Shown: positions 53,701 through 61,361 of the stretch, piece after piece | Layout of the letters: every line of letters starts with the position of its first letter | Position numbering within the stretch: position 1 is the stretch's first letter | Source of the DNA: Algoriphagus aquaeductus | GTDB lineage: Bacteria; Bacteroidota; Bacteroidia; Cytophagales; Cyclobacteriaceae | Assembly: GCF_003253485.1 (NCBI RefSeq) | Contig: NZ_QKTX01000004.1 | Span: 62,001 to 126,000, forward strand | Reading direction: 5' to 3' | DNA: 64,000 bases | Position numbers and translations under genes: made by a program | Notes under the pieces: model-generated | What the model saw: the letters and a program-made list of their open reading frames with translations, nothing else | Database searches by the model: none | What the model was told of the DNA's origin: nothing

Positions 53701-54391
53701 AATTGTTAACTGGAGCTCCTGATGAGGTAAGTTTGACAATATTAAAAGTAAACCCTCCTGCCAGGTAAATACTACCATCTGAGGTGGAAACAATAGATCT
53801 TACTCCCCCGCCTTGGAACCCAGGGAAATATGAAAGATCCAAAATCCCAGTGGTTTCTAGTCTTGCAGAATATCGCCTTGACACTCCATTAAATCCTCCA
53901 AATTCTCCACCAACTAGGATTTTTTCATTGTGTTGAATGAATATTGAATACACCCTCCCGTCAAAGCCAGACCCAATAGTAAAATTTGAATCCACACTTC
54001 CATCTGAATTTAGTCTCGCTATTCCACTTCTAGGTACACCATTGAACAGAGTAAAATCACCCCCAATCAAAATTTTTCCATCTGCCTGTAAGGCCACCGT
54101 CCAAATTCTCCCGTCTGCACCAGTTCCTATATTGAAAGTCGGATCAAGGGTTCCATCCGGGTTTATCCTAATAATCCGGTTTCTAGCACTTCCATTATAT
54201 GCAGTGAAATTTCCCACTGAAATAATTTTCCCGTCAGGCTGCCTTACACTGGCATGTACAAATTGATTTGCACCCGTTCCCGTATTAATTCCATTGGGAT
54301 TAAAACTCAAATCCAATTCCCCCGGATTCTGTCCCCGGCTTATCCCGCCAAAAAGTAGGAACAATAGAAGTGTGAAGTAGATATGTCTCAT
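47762..54391 (-). CDS. Giant T9SS-secreted protein: delta-60 propeller, HYR-like repeats, sorting domain
   Basis: 2209 residues. Signal peptide RHIYFTLLLFLLFGGISRGQ. Residues ~20-725 hold 14 delta-60 repeats (pattern RLNxDGSLDxSFNxGxGAN...IQSDGKILIGGDFTxYNG), a likely beta-propeller. Residues ~730-1635 are 12 HYR-like Ig-fold repeats of 75 residues, ten of them nearly identical (DVTAPVPTLETLPTITGECS, TATDNCEGTITGTT, YTITWTFDDGNGN). About 1690-1775 is another Ig-like unit, then a region resembling post-COAP-1 domains (NFVTGGGWINSPSGAL, GKANFGFVSKYKKG). The last ~80 residues (FLIFPNPAEDQTQILVEL to RLIKK) are a type A sorting domain. Surface adhesin or sensor is inferred. The upstream gene ends nine bases before it. 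Confidence 0.92.
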   Translation of the reverse strand: MRHIYFTLLLFLLFGGISRGQNPGELDLSFNPNGINTGTGANQFVHASVRQPDGKIISVGNFTAYNGSARNRIIRINPDGTLDPTFNIGTGADGRIWTVALQADGKILIGGDFTLFNGVPRSGIARLNSDGSVDSNFTIGSGFDGRVYSIFIQHNEKILVGGEFGGFNGVSRRYSARLETTGILDLSYFPGFQGGGVRSIVSTSDGSIYLAGGFTFNIVKLTSSGAPVNNWCQCGISGLVFALHVQSDDKLLVGGNFNLGSTITGNRRNLVRINPNGVVDTSFTFSGLDITSYILSISPTINEKILIAGNFQTQRRNVARINADGSLDITFNTYGAGTDMPLWNVLALPDGKAVIGGEFTSVNGNARNYLAQLNSDGSFEVMGAGANGTVWMTAQQPDGKVLIAGDFNIYNGLTRPRIARLNLDGSLDTLFNPGSGANAVIFRFVIQPDGKILVAGGFTTYNGINRRFIARLNVDGSLDTSFIPYSDMNMIAIYTMALQSDGKILIGGITSGGGGRYFRLNSNGTFDGSFIIGNVSAPVYTIAVQSDNKILVGGDFTSFVGRSRTVRLNEDGSLDPSFNTGTGANSTVYNIVIQSDGKILIGGFFTTYNGILTNRITRLNQDGTIDESFNAGNGSNNSIDIVRLLSNGKILIGGDFTNYNGVVRNRIARLNNNGSLDTSFDPINGASARIRAITIQSDGEILLGGDFIRYNDISRVRVARIYGSGEEVDEEAPVSSLENLTSISAQCSVTFEDLTIPTATDNVDGTIQGTTNQSIFPITQQGSYTITWTFTDAAGNSSSQTQTIVVDDTTAPVPSVVQLPVASGHCSVTVTAPTANDACAGTITGTTTDPLTYTEQGTFTIIWTYDDGNGNTSTQTQTVIVDDVTAPVPTLETLPTITGECSAEVTAPTAMDNCEGTITGTSDDPTSYTEQGTYTITWVYDDGNGNTSTQTQTVIVDDVTAPIPTVETLPTITGECSAEVTAPTATDNCEGTITGTTTDPTSYTEQGTYTITWTFDDGNGNTSTQTQTVIVDDVTAPVPTLETLPTITGECSAEVTAPTATDNCEGTITGTTTDPLTYTEQGTYTIIWAYDDGNGNTSTQTQTVIVNDVTAPVPTVAELPTITGECSAEVTAPTATDNCEGTITGTTTNPTSYTEQGTYTITWTFDDANGNTSTQTQTVIVDDVTAPVPTLETLPTITGECSAEVTAPTATDNCEGTITGTTTDPISYSEQGTYTITWTFDDGNGNSSTQEQTVIVDDVTAPIPTQETLPTITGECSAEVTPPTATDNCEGTITGTTTDPISYSEQGTYTITWTFDDGNGNTSTQTQTVIVNDVTAPVPTVAELPTITGECSAEVTAPTATDNCEGTITGTTTDPTSYTEQGTYTITWTYDDGNGNTSTQTQTVIVEDVTAPVPTLETLPTITGECSAEVTAPTATDNCEGTITGTTTDPTSYTEQGTYTITWTFDDGNGNTSTQIQTVIVEDVTAPVPTLETLPTIIGECSAEVTAPTATDNCEGTIMGTTTDPTNYTEQGTYTITWTFDDGNGNTSTQTQTVIVDDVTAPVPTMETLPMITGECSAEVTAPTSTDNCEGTITGTTSDPTIYTEQGAYTITWTFDDGNGNVATQEQTVIVADVTNPEWSTAIGSLDRSLSCGQGDLLAQTQLLAPIPSDNCGIESVVKTSGEFVSSGLNGAGTYTNTWIAIDLAGNGSEVFTQVITIEGIQIDASASSTPVQLGNTATLSASVTPAASGVTVNFYLDDVLKGTSITDANGTATLSVSGLVLNVYKVTAVVGDGCDESVAYLPVYDPNGNFVTGGGWINSPSGALVGTNTVGKANFGFVSKYKKGSNQVDGNTEFQFNAGNLNFKSTLHESGTLVISGKKATYRGEGTVNGVTGYRFTITAIDGHWNGGTGPDQFRIKIWGTNGVIYDNGLGADDNSDDATTLGGGSIVIHQAKGKASKRILSDLITVDWNTPIETIQKELDQQSADWFDGRQIPLILDESGYDPLTPGLYILNANLAENEWIELDGDALIQVLVKEKPMAIDIMAINSKFAQELTAGAKVADLKTLDPVDDIHRYEMVAHDQLELRDNQIIWKGGPVPAILKFQVSSTDRAGQTISKEITLTKELKMGEFLIFPNPAEDQTQILVELDQPAQVSLMVFDATGKMVISDQFVREETFIQTLDLMGIAPGMYTIQVQTGKVVMTGRLIKK
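49500..52200 (-). repeat. 225-bp tandem repeats inside the giant gene
   Basis: Twelve in-frame copies of a 225-base unit, the ten from about 49500 to 51750 nearly identical at the DNA level; equivalent positions recur exactly 225 bases apart (for example 49661 and 49886). Such arrays can change copy number by recombination while keeping frame. Confidence 0.88.
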
Positions 54392-54400
54392 ATCAAATTG

Positions 54401-55540
54401 TTATTTGTCTTTGTCCGGTGTGATTTGAATCCCGATTTGAATTTTATCAGGCAGTTGGATTTGGCTCGTAGTAGCGATGGGGATATTTGCAGCGATTCGG
54501 AATCGCTTGGATACTGACACTCCGGCGTACACTTGGGATATCCAAAAAGGCTTGTCTATTTGGCCTAAAGGGGCATTTGAATCCGGTGATTTTAATGTGT
54601 TGTAAAAGGCCTCAGTTCCCCGGATATGGCTTCCTTTGAAATTGGCAAAGAGGCTAAACTCTCCGCCATCTGTGCGAACCTCCACTAAAAATTCACCAGC
54701 CAGATCCGCATATCCTGAAAAAGATTCCCTTTCGATATCGGATCCAAAAACAGGGATATCTGCTATAAAACTTGGCTTAAAGGCAGAATAGAATAAAATA
54801 TTCTGTCGGTTGTAATAAAAAACAGGGTACTCGAATCGAAGGTTAGAAATACCACCTCCTGTAAAAAGTTTGGTGTTTACTTCCAAACTATCAATGGCCT
54901 TTCCCCCGCCCTGAATCACCGAGGAAAAAGACACCCGCACAGCGGCTATTTGCCCGCTTACGATCTCCGCATTGGCAGCACCGCCATTTTCAGAAGCCTG
55001 AATAACAAAGCTGTTTAAAGTAGAAATCCCCGATGATGAGACATTATTGTAAAAAAAATTTCCTTCGTAGCGATTTCCAATCGGAAAAAATCGGAATGGC
55101 ATCTCAGGCTTTCCAAAATAGCTATTGATAGATTCGAAATAGGCAATTAGAATATCATTAGTTTTGATCTCCTCGTTTTTATCCAAAATCTCCGTCTGGA
55201 GGTTGATGACCTGTTTAATCTCATCCAAAGTCGGCGTTCTACTGACTGAGATGGTTTTAATTTGTATTTCTAGAGATTGTACCTCTAAATCCAAGCCTTT
55301 ATTACGACTTTTCAGAATGTCTGCCATATCTGGCGCTGTTCCTACATTGATATCCAAGAATTCCTTATCAATTGACTTCAAAAATGAAATTATTGAGCTT
55401 TGAAGCTCGTCGGGATACTTTTGTTCCTTTGACTCCAGTTTATAGACATCCTTATAAGTTGGGTAAAATGAAGGAAATTGAGCCCTAGCACTAAATACCA
55501 AGAATGATAAAAAGACAGTAAAAAGAAGTCTATTGCGCAT
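54401..55540 (-). CDS. Exported protein of unknown function, upstream partner of the giant gene
   Basis: 379 residues, not recognised. Signal peptide NRLLFTVFLSFLVFSARAQ. Residues ~40-140 are helical and coiled-coil-like (LESKEQKYPDELQSSIISFLKSIDKEFL, LDLEVQSLEIQIKTISV, VINLQTEILDKNEEIK). Residues ~150-379 are beta-rich with alternating hydrophobics (NILFYSAFKPSFIADIPVFG, EFLVEVRTDGGEFSLFANFKGSHIRG, ISQVYAGVSVSKRFRIAANIPIA), possibly a small outer-membrane barrel. The stop is nine bases before the giant gene, so the two form an operon; a role in export or anchoring is inferred from position only. It is not a PorP/SprF family member by visible motifs. Confidence 0.75.
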   Translation of the reverse strand: MRNRLLFTVFLSFLVFSARAQFPSFYPTYKDVYKLESKEQKYPDELQSSIISFLKSIDKEFLDINVGTAPDMADILKSRNKGLDLEVQSLEIQIKTISVSRTPTLDEIKQVINLQTEILDKNEEIKTNDILIAYFESINSYFGKPEMPFRFFPIGNRYEGNFFYNNVSSSGISTLNSFVIQASENGGAANAEIVSGQIAAVRVSFSSVIQGGGKAIDSLEVNTKLFTGGGISNLRFEYPVFYYNRQNILFYSAFKPSFIADIPVFGSDIERESFSGYADLAGEFLVEVRTDGGEFSLFANFKGSHIRGTEAFYNTLKSPDSNAPLGQIDKPFWISQVYAGVSVSKRFRIAANIPIATTSQIQLPDKIQIGIQITPDKDK

Positions 55541-55789
55541 AAAATTGTAAGTAGATTAAAAGCTTCTATACATCTCCCTAAAATTTCTTGATCAATTCAC
55601 CGAAAAATCTTGCACAAACGACTATTAATTACTTGTTTAGGAAAGATTATTTGGCGAATCGATAGTAATACCAAACAGAAGTAAGTGTTTATCCCCTTCA
55701 CTCCATCTGTCAAAATTTGCTGATGTCCTCTAGGAATCAAATACCTAGAAGTAAGTAATTTGTACTTAAATTGTAATAAACTGTAGTTT

Positions 55790-57643
55790 GTGAGTCCATT
55801 TTTCTCCTTGGCAGTTCGTGTGGTGAGTTGGGTTTCGGCCTTTCCGATTCTGTTTTTACTTTTTTCCCTAAATCCATCAGAAGAAAAATCGAACGCCTTT
55901 CCTTTTTGGGTTTTTACTGATGAAGGTCATTCAGTTTCGGAAGCATGGAAGGATATTCCCGAGGAGTACATCACCCAAGGCCGGTTCAATCCCGGCATCC
56001 AACTTCATAGCTGGTGGGTAAAGGCCGTGGTGAAAAATGAGTCTTCTGCCAAGGATCGCTTGTTCCTGATCTTGAACAATCCGCATATCAACCGGATCGA
56101 AGTCTATCTTAACGGAAGTCAAGAACCCCAATGGATCACCGGAGACTGCTTTCCCTTTGATTCTAGACCTTACTTGAGCAGGGACTTTGTCTTTCCATTC
56201 GAACTGAATCCAGATGAACAGGTAAACGTATTGATGAAGCTGGATAAGCGTGGGGAAACGTTTCATATCGATCCGGAGCTACTTCCAGAAAATGACTTTG
56301 CCGAAAGGCGACGAACCGAGCACATCATGATGGGGCTAGTAGGGGGCTGGATGCTATTGGTAGTAGTTTTCACGCTTTTCTTCTGGTCCGAACTTCGGGA
56401 CAGAAGTGCGTTTTATTATGCCCTTTATATCCTATTGGTGTTTCTGTGGATTTTTGCCCATTGGGGGATGGCATACCAGTTTCTTTGGCCTGAGGCAGTG
56501 ACTTGGGTAGGCAAATCCAGACCGATCCTCAACCTGGCCTCATTCATATTCTTATTACTCACCATTATTAATTTTTTTCCTCCTACTGGCATCTGGAGAC
56601 CTTTTGAGTTGGCCTTTAAAATAATGATTTGGACGAATACCGCTTTACTTTTGGCGTTTTTGGTTATTCCTGAGGAAGTCCCATCCCCTCAGGTGGTCGC
56701 CTTTTTCCTCAAAGTAGTTTTGATTTTATCTGCAGTTCAGGTTTTAATAGTTGTAAGCTATTTAATCGTTCAATACAATGCGAAAACACCTTTTGCAGGC
56801 TTCTATCTCTCCGGGATAGCCTTCCTGATGGTTTTTTCTTTATTGATTTATTTGGATCAAGCTACGGGTGCAGTACTGCTCTCCCATACACTTCTCAATT
56901 TTGGAAGTGCATTTGGACTGATGGGAGAAACAGCATTGATTTCATTTGCCTTTATGAGACAAGCCTCTTTGGAGAAAAAGGAAAAGGAAAAGCTGGCAGT
57001 CAAAATCCTAACAAGGGAAAAGGAAATCGCCGACCAAATCATTTTGGCTCAGGAAGAAGAGCGAAACCGTTTGGGAAGAGACCTGCATGATGGATTACTA
57101 GGATATCTCGGAAGCGCCCATCTGAAGGTGCAGACGCTGGTTGACAAATTTCCATATCCTGAATTGCTGGAGCTGAAAAATCAACTTAACGAAGGAATCA
57201 GGGAAACCCGTGTGCTTTCCCATGACCTGACACCACCCCTATTGGAGGAGTTTGGACTCGAACAAGCCCTACGCAACAAACTGGTGGAACTCGAGCAAAG
57301 CGGCGCCTTTAAAACCTCTCTTTTTGCAAAACTACACTTCGACGTCTGCAAATCCATCCAAGTCACCGTGTATCGGATTTGTATGGAATTAATCCATAAT
57401 GCTCTGAAGCATTCCAAAGCCCAAGAACTCCATATTTTGCTGGAAACCACCCCAGACGAACTTATCCTGATGGTTGAGGATGATGGTATAGGATTCGATC
57501 CCGAAGCGAAAAAGAAAGGAATCGGACTAAAAAACATCGAAAACAGGGTAAACTACCTAAAGGGCACTCTTCAGATCGATTCAAAATCAGCAGGAACGAG
57601 CATTCTTATCCTAATCCCCCTATCCCCCAACCCAAATGAGTAA
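55790..57643 (+). CDS. 7TMR-DISM sensor histidine kinase (HisKA_3)
   Basis: 617 residues starting with GTG. After a signal/anchor, residues ~40-175 form an extracytoplasmic 7TMR-DISMED2-type sensor domain (GRFNPGIQLHSWWVKAVVKNESS, FLILNNPHINRIEVYLNG). Seven hydrophobic segments span ~180-390. The kinase part begins at AQEEERNRLGRDLHDGLLGYLGSAHLKV (HisKA_3, phospho-His in RDLHDG), with HATPase boxes RICMELIHNALKHSKAQ, EDDGIGFDPEAKKKGIGLKNIENRV. Order is typical for Bacteroidota two-component sensors. Its stop overlaps the response-regulator start by eight bases, so they are a coupled pair. Confidence 0.93.
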   Translation: MSPFFSLAVRVVSWVSAFPILFLLFSLNPSEEKSNAFPFWVFTDEGHSVSEAWKDIPEEYITQGRFNPGIQLHSWWVKAVVKNESSAKDRLFLILNNPHINRIEVYLNGSQEPQWITGDCFPFDSRPYLSRDFVFPFELNPDEQVNVLMKLDKRGETFHIDPELLPENDFAERRRTEHIMMGLVGGWMLLVVVFTLFFWSELRDRSAFYYALYILLVFLWIFAHWGMAYQFLWPEAVTWVGKSRPILNLASFIFLLLTIINFFPPTGIWRPFELAFKIMIWTNTALLLAFLVIPEEVPSPQVVAFFLKVVLILSAVQVLIVVSYLIVQYNAKTPFAGFYLSGIAFLMVFSLLIYLDQATGAVLLSHTLLNFGSAFGLMGETALISFAFMRQASLEKKEKEKLAVKILTREKEIADQIILAQEEERNRLGRDLHDGLLGYLGSAHLKVQTLVDKFPYPELLELKNQLNEGIRETRVLSHDLTPPLLEEFGLEQALRNKLVELEQSGAFKTSLFAKLHFDVCKSIQVTVYRICMELIHNALKHSKAQELHILLETTPDELILMVEDDGIGFDPEAKKKGIGLKNIENRVNYLKGTLQIDSKSAGTSILILIPLSPNPNE

Positions 57644-58274
57644 AATCAGAATCCTTCACATCGACGATCATATCCTGTTCACTCAGGGAGTCAGGTCTCT
57701 GCTTTCTGAAAACCCGGTATTTGAATGGATAGGGGAAGCCACATCTGGCAAAGAAGGGTTGGAGAAAGCCAAGAAATTAAACCCAGATCTAGTTTTGGTG
57801 GATTATTTTATTCCGGAATCCAACGGAGTCGAAATTGGCATAGAAATCCTAAAAGCACTTCCAACGACCAAACTGGTGCTTTTGACTATGGAAAACAGTT
57901 TCCTCATCATACAGAATGCGAGGGAAAAAGGATTTTCGGCCTGGATTTCCAAAGCTGCCGAAAAGGACAAACTCTTGTCCACACTGGAAAGAGTGGGAAG
58001 GGGTGAGGAAAAACTTTTCCCCGAGCAAATGACTCCCACAACCAGTCCCATCCCGGGAAATTATAAGTTTGATCAATTGACCAAAAGAGAACGTGAAATC
58101 CTTCTTCTGATCATTCAGGGCCTCACCTCTCAAGAAATTGCGAATAAACTTTTCCTCAGCCTGCTGACAGTGAATACCCACCGGAGAAATCTGCTCAGCA
58201 AACTGGGAATCAAAAATTTCGCCCAGTTATCGGGAGGTTCGGGATTGGGAAATTTGATGGAGAAAAAGAGTTGA
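57636..58274 (+). CDS. LuxR/NarL-type response regulator
   Basis: 212 residues. The receiver domain has IDDH at the start, the phospho-acceptor Asp in LVLVDYFIPESNG near residue 54, Thr in LVLLTMENS and Lys in WISKAAEK. The LuxR helix-turn-helix at ~145-205 reads LTKREREILLLIIQGLTSQEIANKLFLSLLTVNTHRRNLLSKLGIKN. It overlaps and is cotranscribed with the 7TMR-DISM kinase gene. Target genes are not evident; the adjacent divergent giant-protein operon is a possible one. Confidence 0.94.
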   Translation: MSKIRILHIDDHILFTQGVRSLLSENPVFEWIGEATSGKEGLEKAKKLNPDLVLVDYFIPESNGVEIGIEILKALPTTKLVLLTMENSFLIIQNAREKGFSAWISKAAEKDKLLSTLERVGRGEEKLFPEQMTPTTSPIPGNYKFDQLTKREREILLLIIQGLTSQEIANKLFLSLLTVNTHRRNLLSKLGIKNFAQLSGGSGLGNLMEKKS

Positions 58275-58457
58275 AAACCTAATTCCAATTACTCGTTCTA
58301 AAATCGCGAAGTTCTGTTTTGAGAATTGGAACTTAATATTGCACTCGTATCCCATTTGACCATAAAAAATAACCGGACCTCTCAGCCCGCCTTATCGAAT
58401 AAGCAATTCTCAAGGTTTCCATACCTGAAGCATTGAAAATTGCTCATTGATCATTGA

Positions 58458-60092
58458 TCATTTCTTCATATACCCCTCTCTCACCGCCTTAAACTCGGAG
58501 CCATCTTTCCAGCCGGGCCATTTGTCGGAGTTTGAGAGGCTTTTTCCCACATTATAGAGCAGTTGTACATCATCCACCGCCCCGTCCAGATTCCAGCGGG
58601 ATGGATCGTATTCGTCAGCCGCCTTGTGATAATATTGTGCCGTATATTCATCCTGCAACTGCTTTCCATATTCTTTGCCTTTTTCCGCATGGTCGATACC
58701 GGTACCGAAATACAAAGCCGGAATCCCAATCTTGGCAAAGTTGAAATGGTCTGATCGGAAATAATACCCGGCTACCGGATTGGGTTCAGGAGCACTGTAT
58801 CTGCCAAGTTTTTCCAGTTCCACATGGAGTAAATCCTCCATTTCGGACTGCCCCACTCCGATGATCGAAACATCTTTCATCTTGCCATAGGGGTTGATCC
58901 CGTCCATATTGATATTGGCTACCGTCTTTTCCTTGGGGAAAATGGGATTTTGAGCATAAAAAGCCGAACCCCAAAGTCCTTGCTCTTCCGCAGTCACCGC
59001 CAGGAACACTACGGTTCGCTCCGGTTGATTGTCAGTTTTGAAAGCCTTGGCCAAGGCCAAAAGTGCAGCAGTGCCGGACGCATTATCCAAAGCGCCATTG
59101 TAGATGGAGTCACCGGTTTCGTCAGGTTTACCGATACCGAGATGATCCCAATGCGCAGAGTAAATGATCACTTCTTCCGGTTTGGATTTGCCGGTTACTT
59201 TGGCTACCACATTTTGAGACACATTGTATTCGGCTTTTACTTCAATCTTGGTACTTGCGGTCAAGCCTAAGGACACGGGTTGAAAATCAGATTTCCTGGC
59301 TTTTGCCAGCATTTCAGATTCTTTCATCCCAGCCAAATCAAAAAGTTTGTTTGCAGTAGGCAGGGTAATCCACCCCTCAAAGCCCAATTTGTATTTTTCC
59401 TGTCCCCGGTCATCCAGATAAAGCTTGGAAGCCTTCCAGCTGTTTTGAATCACATTGAAGCCATACCCAGCCGGAATGGTATTGTGCACGATCAGACAAC
59501 CCAGTGCGCCTTGACGGGCCGCTTCTTCGTACTTGTAAGTCCATCGACCGTAGTAGGTCATGGTATTTCCCTTGAAAAGAGACGCATCTTCCGTCCCAAA
59601 TCCGGGATCATTGACCAGTACGACGGCTATTTTTCCTTTGACATCCAGGTTTTTGTAATCATTCCACCCATACTCCGGCGCCACAATTCCAAATCCTGCA
59701 AAAACCAATTCCGCATTTTCAACCTCAACCAAACTGTCGGTTCGCTGGGTCCATATCACAAAATCTTTCAAGCCCTCAGCGATTATGGCGCCTTTGGGAC
59801 TTTTAAATTCCATTCGTTCAGAGGGATTGCTCGTCACCGAAACCATCGGAACATCCTGAAAATAAGAGTCTCCATTTCCGGGTTCCAGACCCAATTTTTT
59901 GAATTCCTGCTCCAAAAATGAGGTAGTGATTTTTTCTCCTTCGGTAAAGGGCATCCTCCCCATAAACTCATCGGAAGAGAGGGTCACCAAATTGGGTTCA
60001 AGGTCTGCTACCTGAAATTGGTAATGAGAACTTTGCTGGCCACAGCCCGCCAAAGTAGCCGAAAGGGCAAACACAAATACGGTTTTTTTCAT
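58458..60092 (-). CDS. M28-family metallopeptidase lipoprotein with PA domain
   Basis: 544 residues. Lipoprotein signal MKKTVFVFALSATLAGCGQ. A protease-associated domain is inserted at ~120-250 (ENAELVFAGFGIVAPEYGWNDYKNLDVKGKIAVVLVNDPG). The M28 catalytic domain has IYSAHWDHLGIG (zinc His, Asp), NGALDNASGTAALLALA (bridging Asp), VTAEEQGLWGSAFYA (catalytic Glu and Glu ligand) and FRSDHFNFAKIGIPALYFGTG (His). All metal ligands appear present. It likely acts as an aminopeptidase at the outer envelope, feeding peptide uptake. The ATG at 60092 is used; six upstream codons are also open. Confidence 0.92.
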   Translation of the reverse strand: MKKTVFVFALSATLAGCGQQSSHYQFQVADLEPNLVTLSSDEFMGRMPFTEGEKITTSFLEQEFKKLGLEPGNGDSYFQDVPMVSVTSNPSERMEFKSPKGAIIAEGLKDFVIWTQRTDSLVEVENAELVFAGFGIVAPEYGWNDYKNLDVKGKIAVVLVNDPGFGTEDASLFKGNTMTYYGRWTYKYEEAARQGALGCLIVHNTIPAGYGFNVIQNSWKASKLYLDDRGQEKYKLGFEGWITLPTANKLFDLAGMKESEMLAKARKSDFQPVSLGLTASTKIEVKAEYNVSQNVVAKVTGKSKPEEVIIYSAHWDHLGIGKPDETGDSIYNGALDNASGTAALLALAKAFKTDNQPERTVVFLAVTAEEQGLWGSAFYAQNPIFPKEKTVANINMDGINPYGKMKDVSIIGVGQSEMEDLLHVELEKLGRYSAPEPNPVAGYYFRSDHFNFAKIGIPALYFGTGIDHAEKGKEYGKQLQDEYTAQYYHKAADEYDPSRWNLDGAVDDVQLLYNVGKSLSNSDKWPGWKDGSEFKAVREGYMKK

Positions 60093-60186
60093 AAGGGAAT
60101 GGATGCTCAAAGGGTGAAATATGCCCCAAGTTAAAACTTTTAAGGCTTGATTTCCTGATCTATAAATTCAAATTGGAATACTTGGC

Positions 60187-60216
60187 TTGCAATGCCTGAA
60201 TTTTGATTTACCTTTG
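60187..60216 (+). promoter_or_regulatory. Promoter of the SRP RNA gene
   Basis: TTG (60187-60189), a 19-base spacer and TACCTTTG (60209-60216) match the Bacteroidota consensus. The RNA would start 5-7 bases later, at the first base of the closing stem. Confidence 0.72.
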
Positions 60217-60219
60217 TGT

Positions 60220-60310
60220 CGGCGACACGACCAGCTCCTGCTGAATCCCCCAGGTCCGGAAGGAAGCAAGGGTAGGCGGTTGTAGCGGTGCGATGTCGCC
60301 TCTTTTTTTT
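60220..60310 (+). ncRNA. ffs: Signal recognition particle RNA, small bacterial type
   Basis: The invariant SRP core GGTCCGGAAGGAAGCA lies at 60253-60268, flanked by pairing arms. The ends close as GGCGACA (60221-60227) with TGTCGCC (60294-60300), followed at once by TCTTTTTTTT, an intrinsic terminator. Length about 80-90 bases fits the 4.5S class. It binds Ffh for cotranslational targeting. Confidence 0.93.
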
Positions 60311-60365
60311 GCCCATTTGGGCCAAATCCTCCCCCCGATTCAATTCCTAATCCTGATTTATATTC

Positions 60366-60373
60366 TAACTTTG
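60366..60373 (+). promoter_or_regulatory. -7 box of the transaldolase gene
   Basis: TAACTTTG fits TAnnTTTG and gives a leader of about 60 bases before the ATG at 60440. No clear TTTG is seen at -33. Confidence 0.5.
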
Positions 60374-60439
60374 CCCAAGGTCACCTTTTGGGAACCTGAA
60401 TTGTTTTGCAAAAATCTTAACCAAAAAACCTATTCTAAC

Positions 60440-61099
60440 ATGAAGTTCTTTATTGACACCGCCAACCTCAGCGAAATCCGTGAAGCCTATGACCTCGGTG
60501 TACTCGATGGTGTGACGACCAATCCGTCCCTGATGGCCAAAGAAGGCATCACCGGTGATGAAAATGTCAGAGCCCACTACAAAGCCATCTGTGACATCGT
60601 GGATGATAAAGTAAGCGCCGAAGTGATCTCCACCGACTACGAAGGTATGATCCGTGAAGGAAAAGAGCTCGCCAAAATCGATGACAAAATCGTGGTGAAA
60701 ATCCCCATGATCAAGGATGGTGTCAAAGCACTCAAATATTTCCATGGTGAAGGTATCCGTACCAACTGCACCTTAATTTTTTCAGCGGGCCAGGCATTGC
60801 TTGCTGCAAAAGCGGGAGCAACCTACGTGTCTCCGTTTATTGGCCGATTGGACGACATCTCGTTTGACGGATTGGAACTGATTGGGCAGATCGTTCATAT
60901 TTATCAAAACTATGGCATCGAAACCGAGGTTCTCGCAGCATCCGTGCGCCACAGCATGCACCTGATCAAATGCGCGGAGCTGGGCGCCGACGTGGTTACC
61001 TGTCCATTGAAGGTGATCACCGGATTGCTGAAGCATCCGTTGACAGATTCAGGATTGGCACAGTTTCTGGCCGACCATGCCAAAGCCGCAGGAAAATAA
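60440..61099 (+). CDS. Small transaldolase / fructose-6-phosphate aldolase family
   Basis: 219 residues of the short transaldolase (TalC/Fsa) family. Signatures are [53 protein letters not shown] with the Schiff-base lysine, [32 protein letters not shown] and [31 protein letters not shown]. It catalyses dihydroxyacetone transfer in the pentose phosphate pathway, or fructose-6-phosphate cleavage; sequence alone does not separate them. The frame is open to 60293, across the SRP RNA terminator, so the ATG at 60440 is chosen. A terminator follows. Confidence 0.94.
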   Translation: MKFFIDTANLSEIREAYDLGVLDGVTTNPSLMAKEGITGDENVRAHYKAICDIVDDKVSAEVISTDYEGMIREGKELAKIDDKIVVKIPMIKDGVKALKYFHGEGIRTNCTLIFSAGQALLAAKAGATYVSPFIGRLDDISFDGLELIGQIVHIYQNYGIETEVLAASVRHSMHLIKCAELGADVVTCPLKVITGLLKHPLTDSGLAQFLADHAKAAGK

Positions 61100-61106
61100 A
61101 ACTCAT

Positions 61107-61142
61107 GAGAGGCTGAATCTGAAAAGGCTCAGCCTCTTTTTC
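61107..61142 (+). terminator. Terminator of the transaldolase gene
   Basis: GAGGCTGA (61109-61116) pairs with TCAGCCTC (61129-61136), followed by five T. It ends just before the next gene's start, so read-through or a second promoter must serve that gene. Confidence 0.82.
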
Positions 61143-61153
61143 ACTCCCGATTT

Positions 61154-61357
61154 ATGTACATCATCAAAGTAAAAGGAAAAGCAAAAATCCCAGATTACAT
61201 CCAAATTAGGGATGAAAATTTTGTTCTCGTGGCTTACTTCAGAGCAGATCGGCCTTTGAAAAGCGTAGAAAAATTCGGGCTGGAAGGCAAGGAGGAACAA
61301 CTCGAAGAACTGATCAAAAATCTTCCATTCGGAAAACTTCAAAAACTAGATATTTAA
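61154..61357 (+). CDS. Small conserved protein upstream of the FtsE-like gene
   Basis: 67 residues, not recognised. The sequence YIIKVKGKAKIPDYIQIRDENFVLVAYFRADRP suggests four short beta strands, followed by one amphipathic helix (EEQLEELIKNLPFGKLQKLDI). It ends four bases before the FtsE-like ATPase gene and is probably cotranscribed with it. A small cytosolic protein; function unknown. Confidence 0.7.
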   Translation: MYIIKVKGKAKIPDYIQIRDENFVLVAYFRADRPLKSVEKFGLEGKEEQLEELIKNLPFGKLQKLDI

Positions 61358-61361
61358 ACCC

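Noticed and set aside
60140..60343. 67-codon minus-strand frame
   Set aside because: It overlaps the SRP RNA gene on the opposite strand and matches nothing.
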